Origin: an uncultured Erythrobacter sp.
GTDB taxonomy: Bacteria > Pseudomonadota > Alphaproteobacteria > Sphingomonadales > Sphingomonadaceae
Direction of reading: 5' to 3'
DNA length: 64,000 nucleotides
Assembly: GCA_947488155.1 (NCBI GenBank)
Contig: CANKYK010000001.1
Span: 682,001-746,000, forward strand
Positions 43,483-53,465 of the stretch are shown in pieces; within the stretch, counting starts at the first letter, position 1; each line of letters starts with the position of its first letter. The position numbers and the translations under genes are program-made. The notes beneath the pieces are model-generated. The model was not told the DNA's origin. It did no database searches and was given only the letters and a program-made list of their open reading frames with translations.

Positions 43483-44346
43483 TTAGGGCAGCTCTTTGAT
43501 CGGCAATTCCTCACCCACCTTGGTGAAATAATCCCATTCGCTGCTCGTCAAAAATGCAGGCGTTTCAGCAGGCACATGCACGCCAACGGCTTCCTCTGCG
43601 TTAAGCGTTCGATCAATCAACAGCCCCGCATCATCCTGTTGGAAGAACCAGAACGGCACCATCACCAAATTCGTCCGCGCGCAGCAAAAGAACTTTGAAT
43701 TCATCGTGAAATGCTGCGCAGCGGGATCGGCATCGCCCATATGCATCACGCGGATTGGCGCGCCTACGGAATTGGTGGCGGAGACCCGGAAGGTGATGTT
43801 GTGCACCTCGCTATGCCGCTCTGGCCAGCCTGCGTGCGGCGTGCGCAGAGCCTCGACAACCACACCTGCGACCTCGATCCGTTCTGCCGCCTCACCATTG
43901 CTGAGTGCAACACCGGTGATCCGCTCGGCAAAGTCATCCTGCCACATCTCATGGCCTTGCATCGCCTCTTCAGCCTGGGCGGGTGCGATCAATTGCACAC
44001 CCGGCTGCGCGGCCATCATGCGGTTGAGATATTCTGCGGAGAAATGGTCGCCATGCGCGTGGCTGACGAAGACTGTATCGACATTATCATACGGCGCGCT
44101 GCCATTGATAATCGCCTCGATCAGGGGTTCGCCCATTTCAGCCAGCGATCCAAAATGGTTGTCATACAATGGGTCGAACAGAAACTTCGCCCCGCCCATT
44201 CTGGCGCTAACCCCCGCGTTAAGGATCGAGGTGACGCTGCCCTCACCGCTGCTTTCGACAGTCGGAACTTCAGAAGCTGGCGCGGCAGAGCATCCCGCCA
44301 GCGTAAGCGCTCCAAAAGCCGCTGCAATTATCGCGCGGTAAGCCAT
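43483..44346 (-). CDS. MBL-fold metal-dependent hydrolase, lipoprotein
   Basis: This is a 287-residue metallo-beta-lactamase-fold protein. Its lipoprotein signal (MAYRAIIAAAFGALTLAGCSA, Cys about 19) is followed by VTSILNAGVSARMGGAKFLFDPLYD and the metal-binding motif FVSHAHGDHFSAEY. A later His comes in IRVMHMGDADPAAQHF. The substrate is unknown. I choose the ATG at 44346, with GAGGAA upstream, over one six codons earlier. It is divergent from the cupin-domain gene. Confidence 0.88.
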   Translation of the reverse strand: MAYRAIIAAAFGALTLAGCSAAPASEVPTVESSGEGSVTSILNAGVSARMGGAKFLFDPLYDNHFGSLAEMGEPLIEAIINGSAPYDNVDTVFVSHAHGDHFSAEYLNRMMAAQPGVQLIAPAQAEEAMQGHEMWQDDFAERITGVALSNGEAAERIEVAGVVVEALRTPHAGWPERHSEVHNITFRVSATNSVGAPIRVMHMGDADPAAQHFTMNSKFFCCARTNLVMVPFWFFQQDDAGLLIDRTLNAEEAVGVHVPAETPAFLTSSEWDYFTKVGEELPIKELP

Positions 44347-44520
44347 GCCCAATTCCTCTTCCATCCATGCATTTGCACGCTAAGGTTAGGCCGCAATCCG
44401 CAGCAGGTCCAGTCAGCGCGCAGTTACTGCTTTTGAGATGAGCAACTTCTCCAACATACGAGGGCATGACAAGCCCGCCCCTGCCACCTATCGTGCAACC
44501 ATCAGCATTCAGCCCAAGGA

Positions 44521-45549
44521 TTGGAAGCCCTCTTGGACGCCCCGCAAACGCCCAATATTGAAGAGTTCACTGACATCGATCGAGTCAAGTTTGAAAGCGC
44601 CGTGGTGCAGGCCGGCAGGCCGATCATCATGCGCGGATTGGTGAGCGATTGGCCAGTGGTGAAGGCAGCCCAGCAATCGCCAGAGGCGCTGCGCAGTTAC
44701 CTCAATGCAGGATACAATGGCCAGCCGGTGGAAACTTTCATCTCGGCGAGCGGCAATGACGGCCGCCACTTTTATGATGATCAGATGCGCGGCTTTAATT
44801 TTCAGCGGCAAAAGGCACCGCTGAACGCTCTGCTCGACAAGCTGATCGAGGTTGCTGATCGGCCCAATCCGCCCGCGATTTACGCAGGCTCCGTTCCGGT
44901 CAGTAGCTGCCTGCCCGGCTTTGCCGCGGACAATGCAATGCCGCTGCTGGCGAATGGGATCGAGCCGCGCGTTTGGATCGGCAATAAATCCCGCGTCGCG
45001 GCGCATATCGATGTGGAGCTGAACATTGCCTGCGCCATTGCCGGATCACGCAAATTCACCGTTTTTCCGCCCGATCAAGTGGGCAATCTCTACATCGGCC
45101 CGCTGGAGTTCAACATGGCTGGTCCGCCCGCCAGCCTGGTCGATTTTGCCGATCCGGATTTTGAGCGGTTTCCGAAGTTTCGCGAGGCCTGGGATGCACG
45201 CATCGAGATTGAATTACAGCCCGGCGATGCATTGTTTCTACCACCGCTGTGGTGGCATCATGTCACGGCCGATGGCGCGTTCAACATGCTGGTAAACTAT
45301 TGGTGGCCGAGCGATCCGCGAGGGGTGCAAATGCCCGCCATGGCGCTGGCCATGCTCGCCATCCGAGAACGCCCCTTGTCAGAACGTCAGGCCTGGAGGA
45401 GCTTCTTTGATCACTACGTGTTTGGCGAGGGTGCAGCGCAATCTGCCGACCACATCCCCGATCATGCGCGCGGCGTTTTAGGACAGGCCGGGACGGAGCG
45501 GGACAAGACCATCATCGGCTTTGTCATGCGCAGTCTGGGCATGCGCTAA
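44521..45549 (+). CDS. Cupin-8/JmjC-like oxygenase-fold protein
   Basis: This is a protein of about 342 residues of the cupin-like (JmjC-related) family, probably an Fe(II)/2-oxoglutarate-dependent oxygenase. The metal motif is SRVAAHIDVELNIACAIAG (HxD), followed by KFTVFPPDQVGNLYIGPLE and the distal His in LPPLWWHHVTADG. The start is doubtful. The frame has only TTG starts at 44521 and 44533, and an in-frame stop lies just upstream at 44467. An ATG-led frame (44438) runs into the region in another phase. The family often hydroxylates protein residues, but the target here is unknown. Confidence 0.8.
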   Translation: MEALLDAPQTPNIEEFTDIDRVKFESAVVQAGRPIIMRGLVSDWPVVKAAQQSPEALRSYLNAGYNGQPVETFISASGNDGRHFYDDQMRGFNFQRQKAPLNALLDKLIEVADRPNPPAIYAGSVPVSSCLPGFAADNAMPLLANGIEPRVWIGNKSRVAAHIDVELNIACAIAGSRKFTVFPPDQVGNLYIGPLEFNMAGPPASLVDFADPDFERFPKFREAWDARIEIELQPGDALFLPPLWWHHVTADGAFNMLVNYWWPSDPRGVQMPAMALAMLAIRERPLSERQAWRSFFDHYVFGEGAAQSADHIPDHARGVLGQAGTERDKTIIGFVMRSLGMR

Positions 45550-45631
45550 TATCGCGCCGCTAAGCCTTGACCACACGCGCCGCGCGCCGCAATCCTGAAC
45601 CGACATCGCAACCCTTACGAAAGACCCGATA

Positions 45632-46750
45632 ATGCCGTTTCGCATGACAGATATGGTGGGATGTGAATTCCCGCTCTTTGCCTTTTCGCATTGCCGCGAT
45701 GTGGTCGCCGCGGTCAGCCGCGCGGGCGGATTTGGCGTGCTCGGCGCGGTCAGCTTCACCCCGGAGCAGCTCGAAACGGAGCTCAAATGGATCGACGACA
45801 ATGTCGAGGGCAAACCATACGGCATCGACGTGCTGATCCCTGAGGTGCAGGCGGTCGATCATTCGGTAAGCGCGGATGATATCGTCGCCGCGATCCCGGC
45901 GGAATACCGCGATATGACCGCCACCATTCTACGCGAGGCGGGCGTCAGCCTGGATGGCACAGCGCCATTGGGCGGCAGCCAGGCACCCAACACCTCGCTG
46001 GGTCAGGAATTGCTGGAGGTAAGCTTCAACCACCCGGTCCGCCTGATCGCCAATGCGCTGGGCACGGCCCCGCCAGCGATGATCGAAGCGGGGAAGAAAC
46101 ACGGCATTCCGGTGGCAGCATTGGTCGGCGCAAAAGAGCACGCGATGAAGCAAATCGAGGCGGGCGTTGATCTGATCATTGCCCAAGGCGGCGAAGGCGG
46201 CGGGCATTGCGGCGAGGTTAGCACAATCGTGCTGGTGCCCGAGGTGATCGAAGCGATTGAGCGGGCAGGCGCGGACATTCCCGTGCTTGCGGCGGGCGGA
46301 ATCATGAACGGGCGGCAAATGGCCGGGATGATGGCGATGGACGCGGCGGGCGCATGGTGCGGCAGCGTGTGGCTCGCCACACAGGAGGCCGAAACGCATG
46401 AGGTTTTCCGCGAGAAGATGATCGCCGCCTCCAGCCGCGACACCATCCGCTCCAAACACCGCACCGGCAAGTTCAGCCGTCAGCTGCGATCTGGCTGGCA
46501 CGCACGCTGGGAAGAGGCTGGCCTGCCCGCCCTGCCCATGCCGCTGATGATGTTACTGTCTGAGCCGGTGCTGCGCGCGATCGACAAGGCCGCAGTGAAC
46601 GGCAATGAAGACGCACGCGCGCTATGCTCATACTTTGTCGGTCAGGGCGTTGGCCTCGTCACAGAGGTACGAAGCGCGGGCGGCGTGGTGCAGGATTTCA
46701 AACAAGAATTCGTCAGCGGCTATGAGACGCTCGCCAGCGCGCTCGAATAG
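45632..46750 (+). CDS. Nitronate monooxygenase-type flavin oxidoreductase
   Basis: This is a 372-residue TIM-barrel flavoprotein of the 2-nitropropane dioxygenase/NAD(P)H-dependent flavin oxidoreductase family. Motifs seen are VAAVSRAGGFGVLGAVSF near the N-terminus, the FMN-binding block IIAQGGEGGGHCGEVSTIVLV (about 180-200) and VLAAGGIMNGRQMAGMMAM. The class detoxifies nitronates or reduces quinones. It lies 82 bases after the cupin gene and may share its transcript. The assignment within the family is open. Confidence 0.9.
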   Translation: MPFRMTDMVGCEFPLFAFSHCRDVVAAVSRAGGFGVLGAVSFTPEQLETELKWIDDNVEGKPYGIDVLIPEVQAVDHSVSADDIVAAIPAEYRDMTATILREAGVSLDGTAPLGGSQAPNTSLGQELLEVSFNHPVRLIANALGTAPPAMIEAGKKHGIPVAALVGAKEHAMKQIEAGVDLIIAQGGEGGGHCGEVSTIVLVPEVIEAIERAGADIPVLAAGGIMNGRQMAGMMAMDAAGAWCGSVWLATQEAETHEVFREKMIAASSRDTIRSKHRTGKFSRQLRSGWHARWEEAGLPALPMPLMMLLSEPVLRAIDKAAVNGNEDARALCSYFVGQGVGLVTEVRSAGGVVQDFKQEFVSGYETLASALE

Positions 46751-46859
46751 GCATTAGGCAAAACTGCCTCCTAACTAATCGCAAACATGAAAACTGGTTA
46801 ACCATAATCTAACCAGGCTGCAGTAACTGCCACCTTGAAAAAAGGGGGAACTGCAGCGC

Positions 46860-48755
46860 GTGGCCACTTTGGCGCGACCATTTCTGCTGATCATCCAGCT
46901 GGCAGCTGCGCTGCTCGCTGCGATCCTGCTCGCCCCCAGCGCAAGTGCACAATCGAGCAGCTGCGGCGCGGCCACAAGTCAAGGCACTGCACCTGCCTCG
47001 TGGCAGACCTATTGTTGGATAGATATGGACGGCTATGACGATGCCGTCGCGCGATCCGCCGCAGGTCAAACCTTCGCCGTTGGCCTGTCCGACGGATCAG
47101 TCCTCAATTTCACCTTGCGCACCACCAGCAGCGCCGCGACCGGGGCGGACCCGCGCGCCGCGCCAAGCTGGACCGGAGCAGCCGTGGGCAATACGGCGTT
47201 TTTGGGTATTCCCGGGCGCCCAATCCTCTACATGGCGAACAGCGGTTCAACGGTCAGGTTCGACTTTAGCAATATCAGCATCACGCCGCCGCCGGGGGTT
47301 GCGACGGTCACGACTTATGCCTTTGTGGTGGCCGATGCAGAATCCACCGACAATGCCGAATATCTGGAATACACCACTGATGGCGGTGCGTGGGAACTGC
47401 TCGATGACGTGCCTCCGATCAGCGGCACACAAATGCCGGGCGCTGCTGGCGTTGGAACAAGCACATTCCGCAGCGACGGCTTAGGTCAGAGCGGCCGCGT
47501 GGGCGCCTATATTGTCGGGTCGAACACACCCACAAACGTGTCTGCTGAAATGAACGGTGCTGGCCTGCAGGGGATCATGTTCGCAGTCCGCTTTGCCTCG
47601 ATCAGCCTGGACAAGGTGATCGGCGGCACCCGGCTGGACCCCGCTGATCAGTTTGATTTCATGATCAGCTCAACCTCTTCAGGGGCCATCTTTGCCACTG
47701 GATCGACAAGCGGCAGCGGGCTTGGTCCCTTCGATGCCGCCGTGCTAACCACGGGATCAGGCATCCCGCTGACGATCAGCGAACAAATGGCCGCTGGCAG
47801 CACCAGCGCGATCACCAGCTATAATTCCGAAATAACCTGCACCAATGGAAGCGGTGGTTCGTCTACGTCTTTGCCAACTGGAGTGCAGTCGGCCAGCTTC
47901 GACATTGGTCCCTTGCAATTTGGCGATGCAATCGAATGCCGCTTCACCAACACGCCGTTGCCGCATGTTACCTATCGGAAAGAGCTTGGCGCAGGCGGAC
48001 GGATTTTCGACACCGACCAATTCCGACTGCGCACGCGCGATCTCACCACAGGCACAAATCTGGTGCAAATCGACACCGAGGGCAGTGGCTCGGCATTCAC
48101 AGTGGATGGTGCAGGCCCGATTGAAGTGACAGCAGGAAATACCATCCGCTTGGTTGAATTTGCGCGAGGGTCAACGGTCATTTCGCGCTACACCTCAGGC
48201 ACGGTGTGCACGAACACCAACTCCAGCTCGTCCACCAGTCTGCCAACAGGAGCCAGGCGGGTCGACCTCATCCCGCAACTGGGCGATGTTATTACCTGTG
48301 TGGTCACCAACACACGGGGACCTCCGGACGCGATTATTGTGGTCGACAAAGCGTCCGCGATCATCACGAATGATGCCGAGACAAGCGATTTTAAGGCTAT
48401 CCCGGGCGCCGTGATCGAATACACTATCAGCGTGCGCAACGAAGGGGATGCCCCGGTCGATGCAAACACGCTCGATATGATCGATCTTGTGCCAGCCGAC
48501 ATGGCCTATGGTGCCGCATTTGGCGTGTCCTTTACCGAAGCCACTACCGCTAGCGGGCTAGACACCTTCAATGCCTCGACGATGGTTGGATTTTCCGATC
48601 AACCCGGCGGGGCCGCCCCGTTCGGCTATTCACCAACAGGCACATTTGATCCGGATGTCAGTGCGATTCAAATCCAGCCGACCGGGCAATTGGCCGCATC
48701 TGACGGGACCAACCACCCCGGCTTCACGATCACCTACCGGATGCAAATCGAATAG
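46860..48755 (+). CDS. Secreted surface protein with two tandem prealbumin-like repeats and a DUF11-like domain
   Basis: This is a 631-residue exported protein. The GTG start at 46860 has AGGGGGAA upstream, and the signal peptide ends near APSASAQ. The N-terminal 240 residues are a Ser/Thr-rich beta domain. Two tandem repeats of about 120 residues follow (about 250-370 and 371-490). Both carry CTN..SSTSLPTG and a GD.I.C..TNT block with two Cys each, resembling SpaA/CNA-B-like folds. The last part, GAVIEYTISVRNEGDAPVDA, is a DUF11-like domain. It is probably an adhesin or surface-exposed protein. Confidence 0.8.
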   Translation: MATLARPFLLIIQLAAALLAAILLAPSASAQSSSCGAATSQGTAPASWQTYCWIDMDGYDDAVARSAAGQTFAVGLSDGSVLNFTLRTTSSAATGADPRAAPSWTGAAVGNTAFLGIPGRPILYMANSGSTVRFDFSNISITPPPGVATVTTYAFVVADAESTDNAEYLEYTTDGGAWELLDDVPPISGTQMPGAAGVGTSTFRSDGLGQSGRVGAYIVGSNTPTNVSAEMNGAGLQGIMFAVRFASISLDKVIGGTRLDPADQFDFMISSTSSGAIFATGSTSGSGLGPFDAAVLTTGSGIPLTISEQMAAGSTSAITSYNSEITCTNGSGGSSTSLPTGVQSASFDIGPLQFGDAIECRFTNTPLPHVTYRKELGAGGRIFDTDQFRLRTRDLTTGTNLVQIDTEGSGSAFTVDGAGPIEVTAGNTIRLVEFARGSTVISRYTSGTVCTNTNSSSSTSLPTGARRVDLIPQLGDVITCVVTNTRGPPDAIIVVDKASAIITNDAETSDFKAIPGAVIEYTISVRNEGDAPVDANTLDMIDLVPADMAYGAAFGVSFTEATTASGLDTFNASTMVGFSDQPGGAAPFGYSPTGTFDPDVSAIQIQPTGQLAASDGTNHPGFTITYRMQIE

Positions 48756-48771
48756 AGCTACACAAGGTGCC

Positions 48772-50595
48772 TTAGCCGCCCTTTTGCGCCGCGATCCAGC
48801 GGTCAATTTTGGCCTCCAAGACGGCCAGCGGAAGCCCGCCAGTGTTCAGCACCTGAGCGTGGAATTCCTTGATGTCGAAGTCACCGGCGAGCTGTTTCTC
48901 AGCCCGCGCGCGCAGCTCTTGAATTTTGAGCGCGCCGATCTTGTAAGCCAAGGCTTGCGACGGAATGGCGATATAGCGCTCAACCTCGGAGACCACTTCG
49001 GTCCGCGTCATGCCAGAATTTTCCAGCATGAAATCGATTGCCTGCTCACGGCTCCATCCCTTTGCGTGCAGGCCAGTGTCAACGACCAGACGCATCGCGC
49101 GCAGCTGCTCATCCTGCAACGTGCCATAGCGGTTCCATGGGTCTTCGAAAAAGCCCATTTCATAGCCCAAGGTCTCGGCATAGAGCGCCCAGCCCTCAAC
49201 AAACGCGGTCGTTCCGCCAAACCGCATAAAGGCGGGCAGTGCTTCGTTTTCCTGAGCCAGGCTGATCTGGAAGTGGTGGCCTGGTGCGCCCTCGTGCAGG
49301 TACAGCGTCATATTGCCGGTCGTCAGGCGGCTCGGCAGGTCATAGGCGTTGAAATAGAATGTACCTGGGCGCGAGCCATCGGGGGTTCCCGATTGGTAAG
49401 AACCGCCCGCGCTGAACTGCTCAATCGAGGGATCATAGGGCTCGATCCGAAGTTCTGATTTCGGCAGCAGCGAGAAATATTCGCCGATCTTCTTATCGAC
49501 CTCTTTGCCCAGATCGTAATAGCTCTGGGTCAGCGCCTCGCGGCTTTCCGGTTTGAACTGCTCATCGGTTCGAACATAGTCGAAAAACTCGTTGAGCGTA
49601 CCTTCAAACCCGACCTCAGCCTGCACCTTTTCCAGATCCGATTTGACCCGCGCCACTTCATTCAGGCCCAGCTGGTGGATCGTATCCGCGTCAAGCGGCA
49701 GCGTAGTCGTACCCTCAATCAGCTGGGCGTAAAGCTCCTCGCCGCCCTTCATCTGGCTGAGCCCGACACTGTCACGAGCAACGACCAGATATTCATCGCG
49801 CAGGAAGTCCCGCATCCGCGTGTGCGCGGCGTAGATCTCCTGGGTTTTCGCTTCGTAAGCAGCGGTCAGGCGCGCTTTGTCTTCCTCAGAGAAGTCCTCC
49901 GGAAAATTCTTCACTGGACCCATAAATTGCGACTCAGCGACAGGAATGGCGATCTGAGTGTCGAGCTGAGAAATGACATTGCCAATCGTCAGCTTCGTTT
50001 CAAACACGCCGCTTTCCATGCCTTCGCGAAATTTCTCAATCGCCCGGTCAGTGATCGCAATGTAATCATCATGGCGCGACAGATTATCTTCGTAATTGGC
50101 GAGCGTTCGGAACGGGGCAGCGCCCGTACCGCTGGCAAAGTTGGGATAGAAGGTATGAAAACCGCTGAAATGGTTGACCGGGCGCACTTCGGTAAGCGCA
50201 CGAATGCGGTCTGTGTTGGCCTTCAGCGATTGCTCCTGATTGTACTTGAACACATCATAGGCGAGCTGATCGGTGGCGGAGAGCCGCGACCGGTCGATCT
50301 GCGCGAGCAGCGCCATGTTCAATTGCGTGTCTGTGCGGCCCGCCAGGAACTGCGCATCGGTTAGGAAATCACCGAGTTTGCCCGCGTCCTTGTCATCCCC
50401 GCGAAACAGGCGCGACAGGGGGTTGAGGGCCAATTGGCGCTGGTCAGAATCGGCGAACAACGCAAACAGCTTCTCTTGCTCAGACTGAGGCTGCTCAGCG
50501 GCGGCCTCTGCCGCTCCGCTATGATTGTCAGCCAGAGCTGGTGCAGCCGGTAAGGCGAAAGCTGTCGCAGCGAGAAGTGCAGCGCGAATATGCAT
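48772..50595 (-). CDS. DUF885 exported metallo-hydrolase
   Basis: This is a 607-residue exported protein with a Sec signal (MHIRAALLAATAFALPAAPALA). The DUF885 signature YLHEGAPGHHFQISLAQE is at about residue 433. It is a thermolysin-like HExxxGH zinc-binding arrangement, with a further Glu in FVEGWALYAE. Family members act as peptidases or are unassigned. It lies in a run of exported peptide hydrolases (S41, amidohydrolase, S9), which supports a peptidase role. It is convergent with the surface-protein gene, with only 16 bases between. Confidence 0.9.
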   Translation of the reverse strand: MHIRAALLAATAFALPAAPALADNHSGAAEAAAEQPQSEQEKLFALFADSDQRQLALNPLSRLFRGDDKDAGKLGDFLTDAQFLAGRTDTQLNMALLAQIDRSRLSATDQLAYDVFKYNQEQSLKANTDRIRALTEVRPVNHFSGFHTFYPNFASGTGAAPFRTLANYEDNLSRHDDYIAITDRAIEKFREGMESGVFETKLTIGNVISQLDTQIAIPVAESQFMGPVKNFPEDFSEEDKARLTAAYEAKTQEIYAAHTRMRDFLRDEYLVVARDSVGLSQMKGGEELYAQLIEGTTTLPLDADTIHQLGLNEVARVKSDLEKVQAEVGFEGTLNEFFDYVRTDEQFKPESREALTQSYYDLGKEVDKKIGEYFSLLPKSELRIEPYDPSIEQFSAGGSYQSGTPDGSRPGTFYFNAYDLPSRLTTGNMTLYLHEGAPGHHFQISLAQENEALPAFMRFGGTTAFVEGWALYAETLGYEMGFFEDPWNRYGTLQDEQLRAMRLVVDTGLHAKGWSREQAIDFMLENSGMTRTEVVSEVERYIAIPSQALAYKIGALKIQELRARAEKQLAGDFDIKEFHAQVLNTGGLPLAVLEAKIDRWIAAQKGG

Positions 50596-50752
50596 GATGC
50601 GTAAGTCCCATTAACCAAATTTGATTGCCGGTGAGCGCTAAGGAATTTGTCACGACTCGGCAAGAACAAGCCCGATGGGTGCGCAAGACGTTTCGATGAG
50701 CGCCTTGTTACTTTTGGCCGGCGGATGGTCGGTTCAACTGTTGTCTGAGCGC

Positions 50753-52024
50753 CTATTTGAGGCGGCCAGCGAGATAGTCGAGCGCCTGCGCCAACGCTGG
50801 ATCTCCGCCATCGCGGCCTGTGTCGCCCGACGCCATCTGCTCAGCGGGAACCCAGTCTTCGCGCGGTGTCCCTTCGACCGAAAACAGCTTGTCCCATGCA
50901 AAGTCCAACGACATGCAATTATTGTCCACCCGGCTGCGGTTCAAAGTTCCCAGCAAGTCCGCAAGCGGGGTGCCAATCGTGTGTGCGCCGATCGCGGTGT
51001 CAAACGCCATCGCTAAGGCTTCACCCACGCTGCCTGTCCAGCGTCCAGCGAGGACAACCACTGGTTTTTCAAAAGTGGTGCCGCGCGGGAAAACATATTC
51101 CATATGCTGGCGGCGAACCCCGAATTGCATCTCTTCTGAGATAATCCGGTGCGCCTGATAGGGGGACGATTCAGAGATGAAATGCCCCATAATCGTGCGC
51201 GCCACAGTGGTGTTGCCGCCGCCCGGCGTATCTCTGAAATCCAAAATGATGGCGCGGGCGTCAGCCTGCTGTTTCATCAACGCATCAAATTCAGCAATCA
51301 GTGCATTATTGCCGAGCGAATTGTTGAATCGGATCCGCGTGATCCCCTCGTGATCGATAACCTGCATCGTGCCGGATGGCCGATCGCCGAATGATTGCTG
51401 GGCCGGTGGCAGCTCGATCTGGCGCTGCTGCGTACCATCAGTAAACACAAACTGGCGCGCCTGGTTGAGGCGTCCGGTTAGCACAACATTCACGCCATAC
51501 TCGATCTGCTCATCGCTCGGCTGCGGTGCAACCGGCTTGAGCGCGGCCCTGGCGAGGTCTTCAATCGGCGCACCATCCATCGACAGCACTTCCCAGCCGG
51601 GTCGAATGCCGCGCGCCCGCGCCTCGCTCAATTGCTTTACGTCGGAGACAATCCAGCGCCCCTCTTTGCGCTCAATCCAGAAATCTGACGAGGATGGAAT
51701 CCACGCACGCTCCGGCCCTACGCTGGGGCGAATGTGAAAATGCCCGTCACGAAAGGCATAACCAAGCGCTTCGGTCACACTGCCCAGTTCCGCAAGACTA
51801 GTGGCCTGGGCAGCGCTGACACGAAAGGCCGCAAACAACGCGTCGATATCCTCCACACGGTCGGTGTAGGCATAGTCGCGGCGGATGCGCCCTTCGATTT
51901 CGGCCAAGGCCGCTGGTGAATTGGCCCAGGCGGCGCACAATTCCTCATCTTGCTGCGCCTGTGCTGGCACCGCAAAGACAAGCCCGAGCGCGGCCACTGA
52001 CGCGCGCATTGCTGCTCTCATCAA
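50753..52024 (-). CDS. S41-family peptidase-like protein with a modified active site
   Basis: This is a 423-residue exported S41 protein (signal MMRAAMRASVAALGLVFAVPAQA). The core shows ARAIILDFRDTPGGGNTTVAR and the Ser region VVLAGRWTGSVGEALAMAFD. The segment that usually holds the Lys base (GxxTxGK) reads IGTPLADLLGTLNRS and has no Lys, so activity is uncertain. Its start overlaps the stop of the amidohydrolase upstream (four bases), so the two are translationally coupled. Confidence 0.85.
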   Translation of the reverse strand: MMRAAMRASVAALGLVFAVPAQAQQDEELCAAWANSPAALAEIEGRIRRDYAYTDRVEDIDALFAAFRVSAAQATSLAELGSVTEALGYAFRDGHFHIRPSVGPERAWIPSSSDFWIERKEGRWIVSDVKQLSEARARGIRPGWEVLSMDGAPIEDLARAALKPVAPQPSDEQIEYGVNVVLTGRLNQARQFVFTDGTQQRQIELPPAQQSFGDRPSGTMQVIDHEGITRIRFNNSLGNNALIAEFDALMKQQADARAIILDFRDTPGGGNTTVARTIMGHFISESSPYQAHRIISEEMQFGVRRQHMEYVFPRGTTFEKPVVVLAGRWTGSVGEALAMAFDTAIGAHTIGTPLADLLGTLNRSRVDNNCMSLDFAWDKLFSVEGTPREDWVPAEQMASGDTGRDGGDPALAQALDYLAGRLK

Positions 52025-53313
52025 TCGATGACCCGCCCGCGGACCATCACGAAATCGACATCCTCCAGCACGCTGACATCAGCCAGCGGATTGCCATCGA
52101 CCGCGATGATATCGGCTGAGAAGCCCGGCGCGATCCGGCCGATTTCATTCTCTAGGCCCAGGACTTCTGCCGCAACCGTGGTGGCCGACGCCAGCACTGC
52201 TCGGTTTGACATGCCGCCGCTGCGCATCAAGGCGAGTTCGCCCGCGTTTTGACCATGCGGGAAGACGCCCGCATCCGTGCCAAACGCGATTTTCACGCCG
52301 TATTCACTGGCGCGCTCCACAATCGAGCCAGCAATCTCGCTTACGGCGACAATTTTCTCTTCTACCACTGGGGTATAGACCCCTTTACCCAGATTATTCT
52401 TCACCCCTTGGAACGCCATCAGAGTGGGCACCAGCGTAGTGCCATTCGCCTTCATCGCGTCCGCTGCGGCTTTATCGATATAGGTGCCATGCTCAATCGT
52501 GTGCACACCGGCGCGCGCCGCCGCCTCGATCCCGCGCGCACCATGCGCGTGCGCGGCGACTTTCAGACCGAGCGTTTCCGCTGTGTCGACAATCGACTTC
52601 ATTTCAGCGTCAGTAAAGTGCGCCTCTAGGCCCCGGCCCTGCTGGCTGAGCACCCCGCCAGTGGCCGTGATCTTGATCAGGTCCGCGCCATATTTGGATG
52701 CCTCGCGCACCTTTTGCGAGCACTCGACCGCGCCTGTGCAGGTAAACCCAGAATCCAGCACATCGTTCACATGCTTGTGAAAACCGTTGGTGTCGCCGTG
52801 CCCGCCAACAATGCTGATCGTGCGGGCGGAGGTGACGACACGCGGACCCGCCACAATACCCTCTGCCGTGGCGCGGCGCAGCATTTGCGTGACCTGATCT
52901 GTCCGCGAGCCAAGATCACGCACGGTGGTGAACCCGGCCAGAGCGGTGATGCGAGCGTTCTTAGCCGCGATCAGCGTGTAATATTCTGGAGGCGTGGTGG
53001 CCGCGCGCCAGAACTCGCCGCTGGGATCGCCGGACAAATGCGTGTGCAGATCGATCATACCGGGCAGCACGGTTTTGTCCGAGAGGTCAATTACCCGGTC
53101 GGCCTTGATTGGTCCTGGGGGTGCGGGATCCGTATCAACCGCGACCAGACGCCCATCTTCAACGTAGATGACCGCCGGTCCGGTCGGTTCGCTATCCGCA
53201 TCAACAATCACAGATCCTGCGCGGATCGCAATCGTTTCAGCCGCCGCAGGCGCGCTCAGCAGTGTCACAGCAGCCATCGCGGGAACCGCGAGCTTAGATA
53301 GCAATTTCATCAT
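52021..53313 (-). CDS. Exported amidohydrolase-superfamily protein
   Basis: This is a 430-residue exported metal-dependent hydrolase. The signal (MMKLLSKLAVPAMAAVTLLSAPAAAE) is followed by VIDLSDKTVLPGMIDLHTHLSGDP (metal His-x-His), a metal-binding VAAHAHGARGIEAAARAGV, IEHGTYID and the conserved Asp in FGTDAGVFPHG. It resembles imidazolonepropionase-like/Xaa-Pro dipeptidase amidohydrolases. Two ATGs in a row lie behind AGAGAGG; the first is used. It is coupled to the S41 gene and divergent from the S9 peptidase. Confidence 0.92.
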   Translation of the reverse strand: MMKLLSKLAVPAMAAVTLLSAPAAAETIAIRAGSVIVDADSEPTGPAVIYVEDGRLVAVDTDPAPPGPIKADRVIDLSDKTVLPGMIDLHTHLSGDPSGEFWRAATTPPEYYTLIAAKNARITALAGFTTVRDLGSRTDQVTQMLRRATAEGIVAGPRVVTSARTISIVGGHGDTNGFHKHVNDVLDSGFTCTGAVECSQKVREASKYGADLIKITATGGVLSQQGRGLEAHFTDAEMKSIVDTAETLGLKVAAHAHGARGIEAAARAGVHTIEHGTYIDKAAADAMKANGTTLVPTLMAFQGVKNNLGKGVYTPVVEEKIVAVSEIAGSIVERASEYGVKIAFGTDAGVFPHGQNAGELALMRSGGMSNRAVLASATTVAAEVLGLENEIGRIAPGFSADIIAVDGNPLADVSVLEDVDFVMVRGRVID

Positions 53314-53465
53314 TGAACCTCTCTTACGTTTTGGCCCTGATAGGCCCGGTTTAAGCCGCGCCGCAAGCCCACCAGATAAGATATGAATGCGCTCATCATT
53401 TGCCAAAGGCGAGTTGAACGTTATGACAGGCGCGTAATAATCCACCCACAGGGGACAATTTTCCT

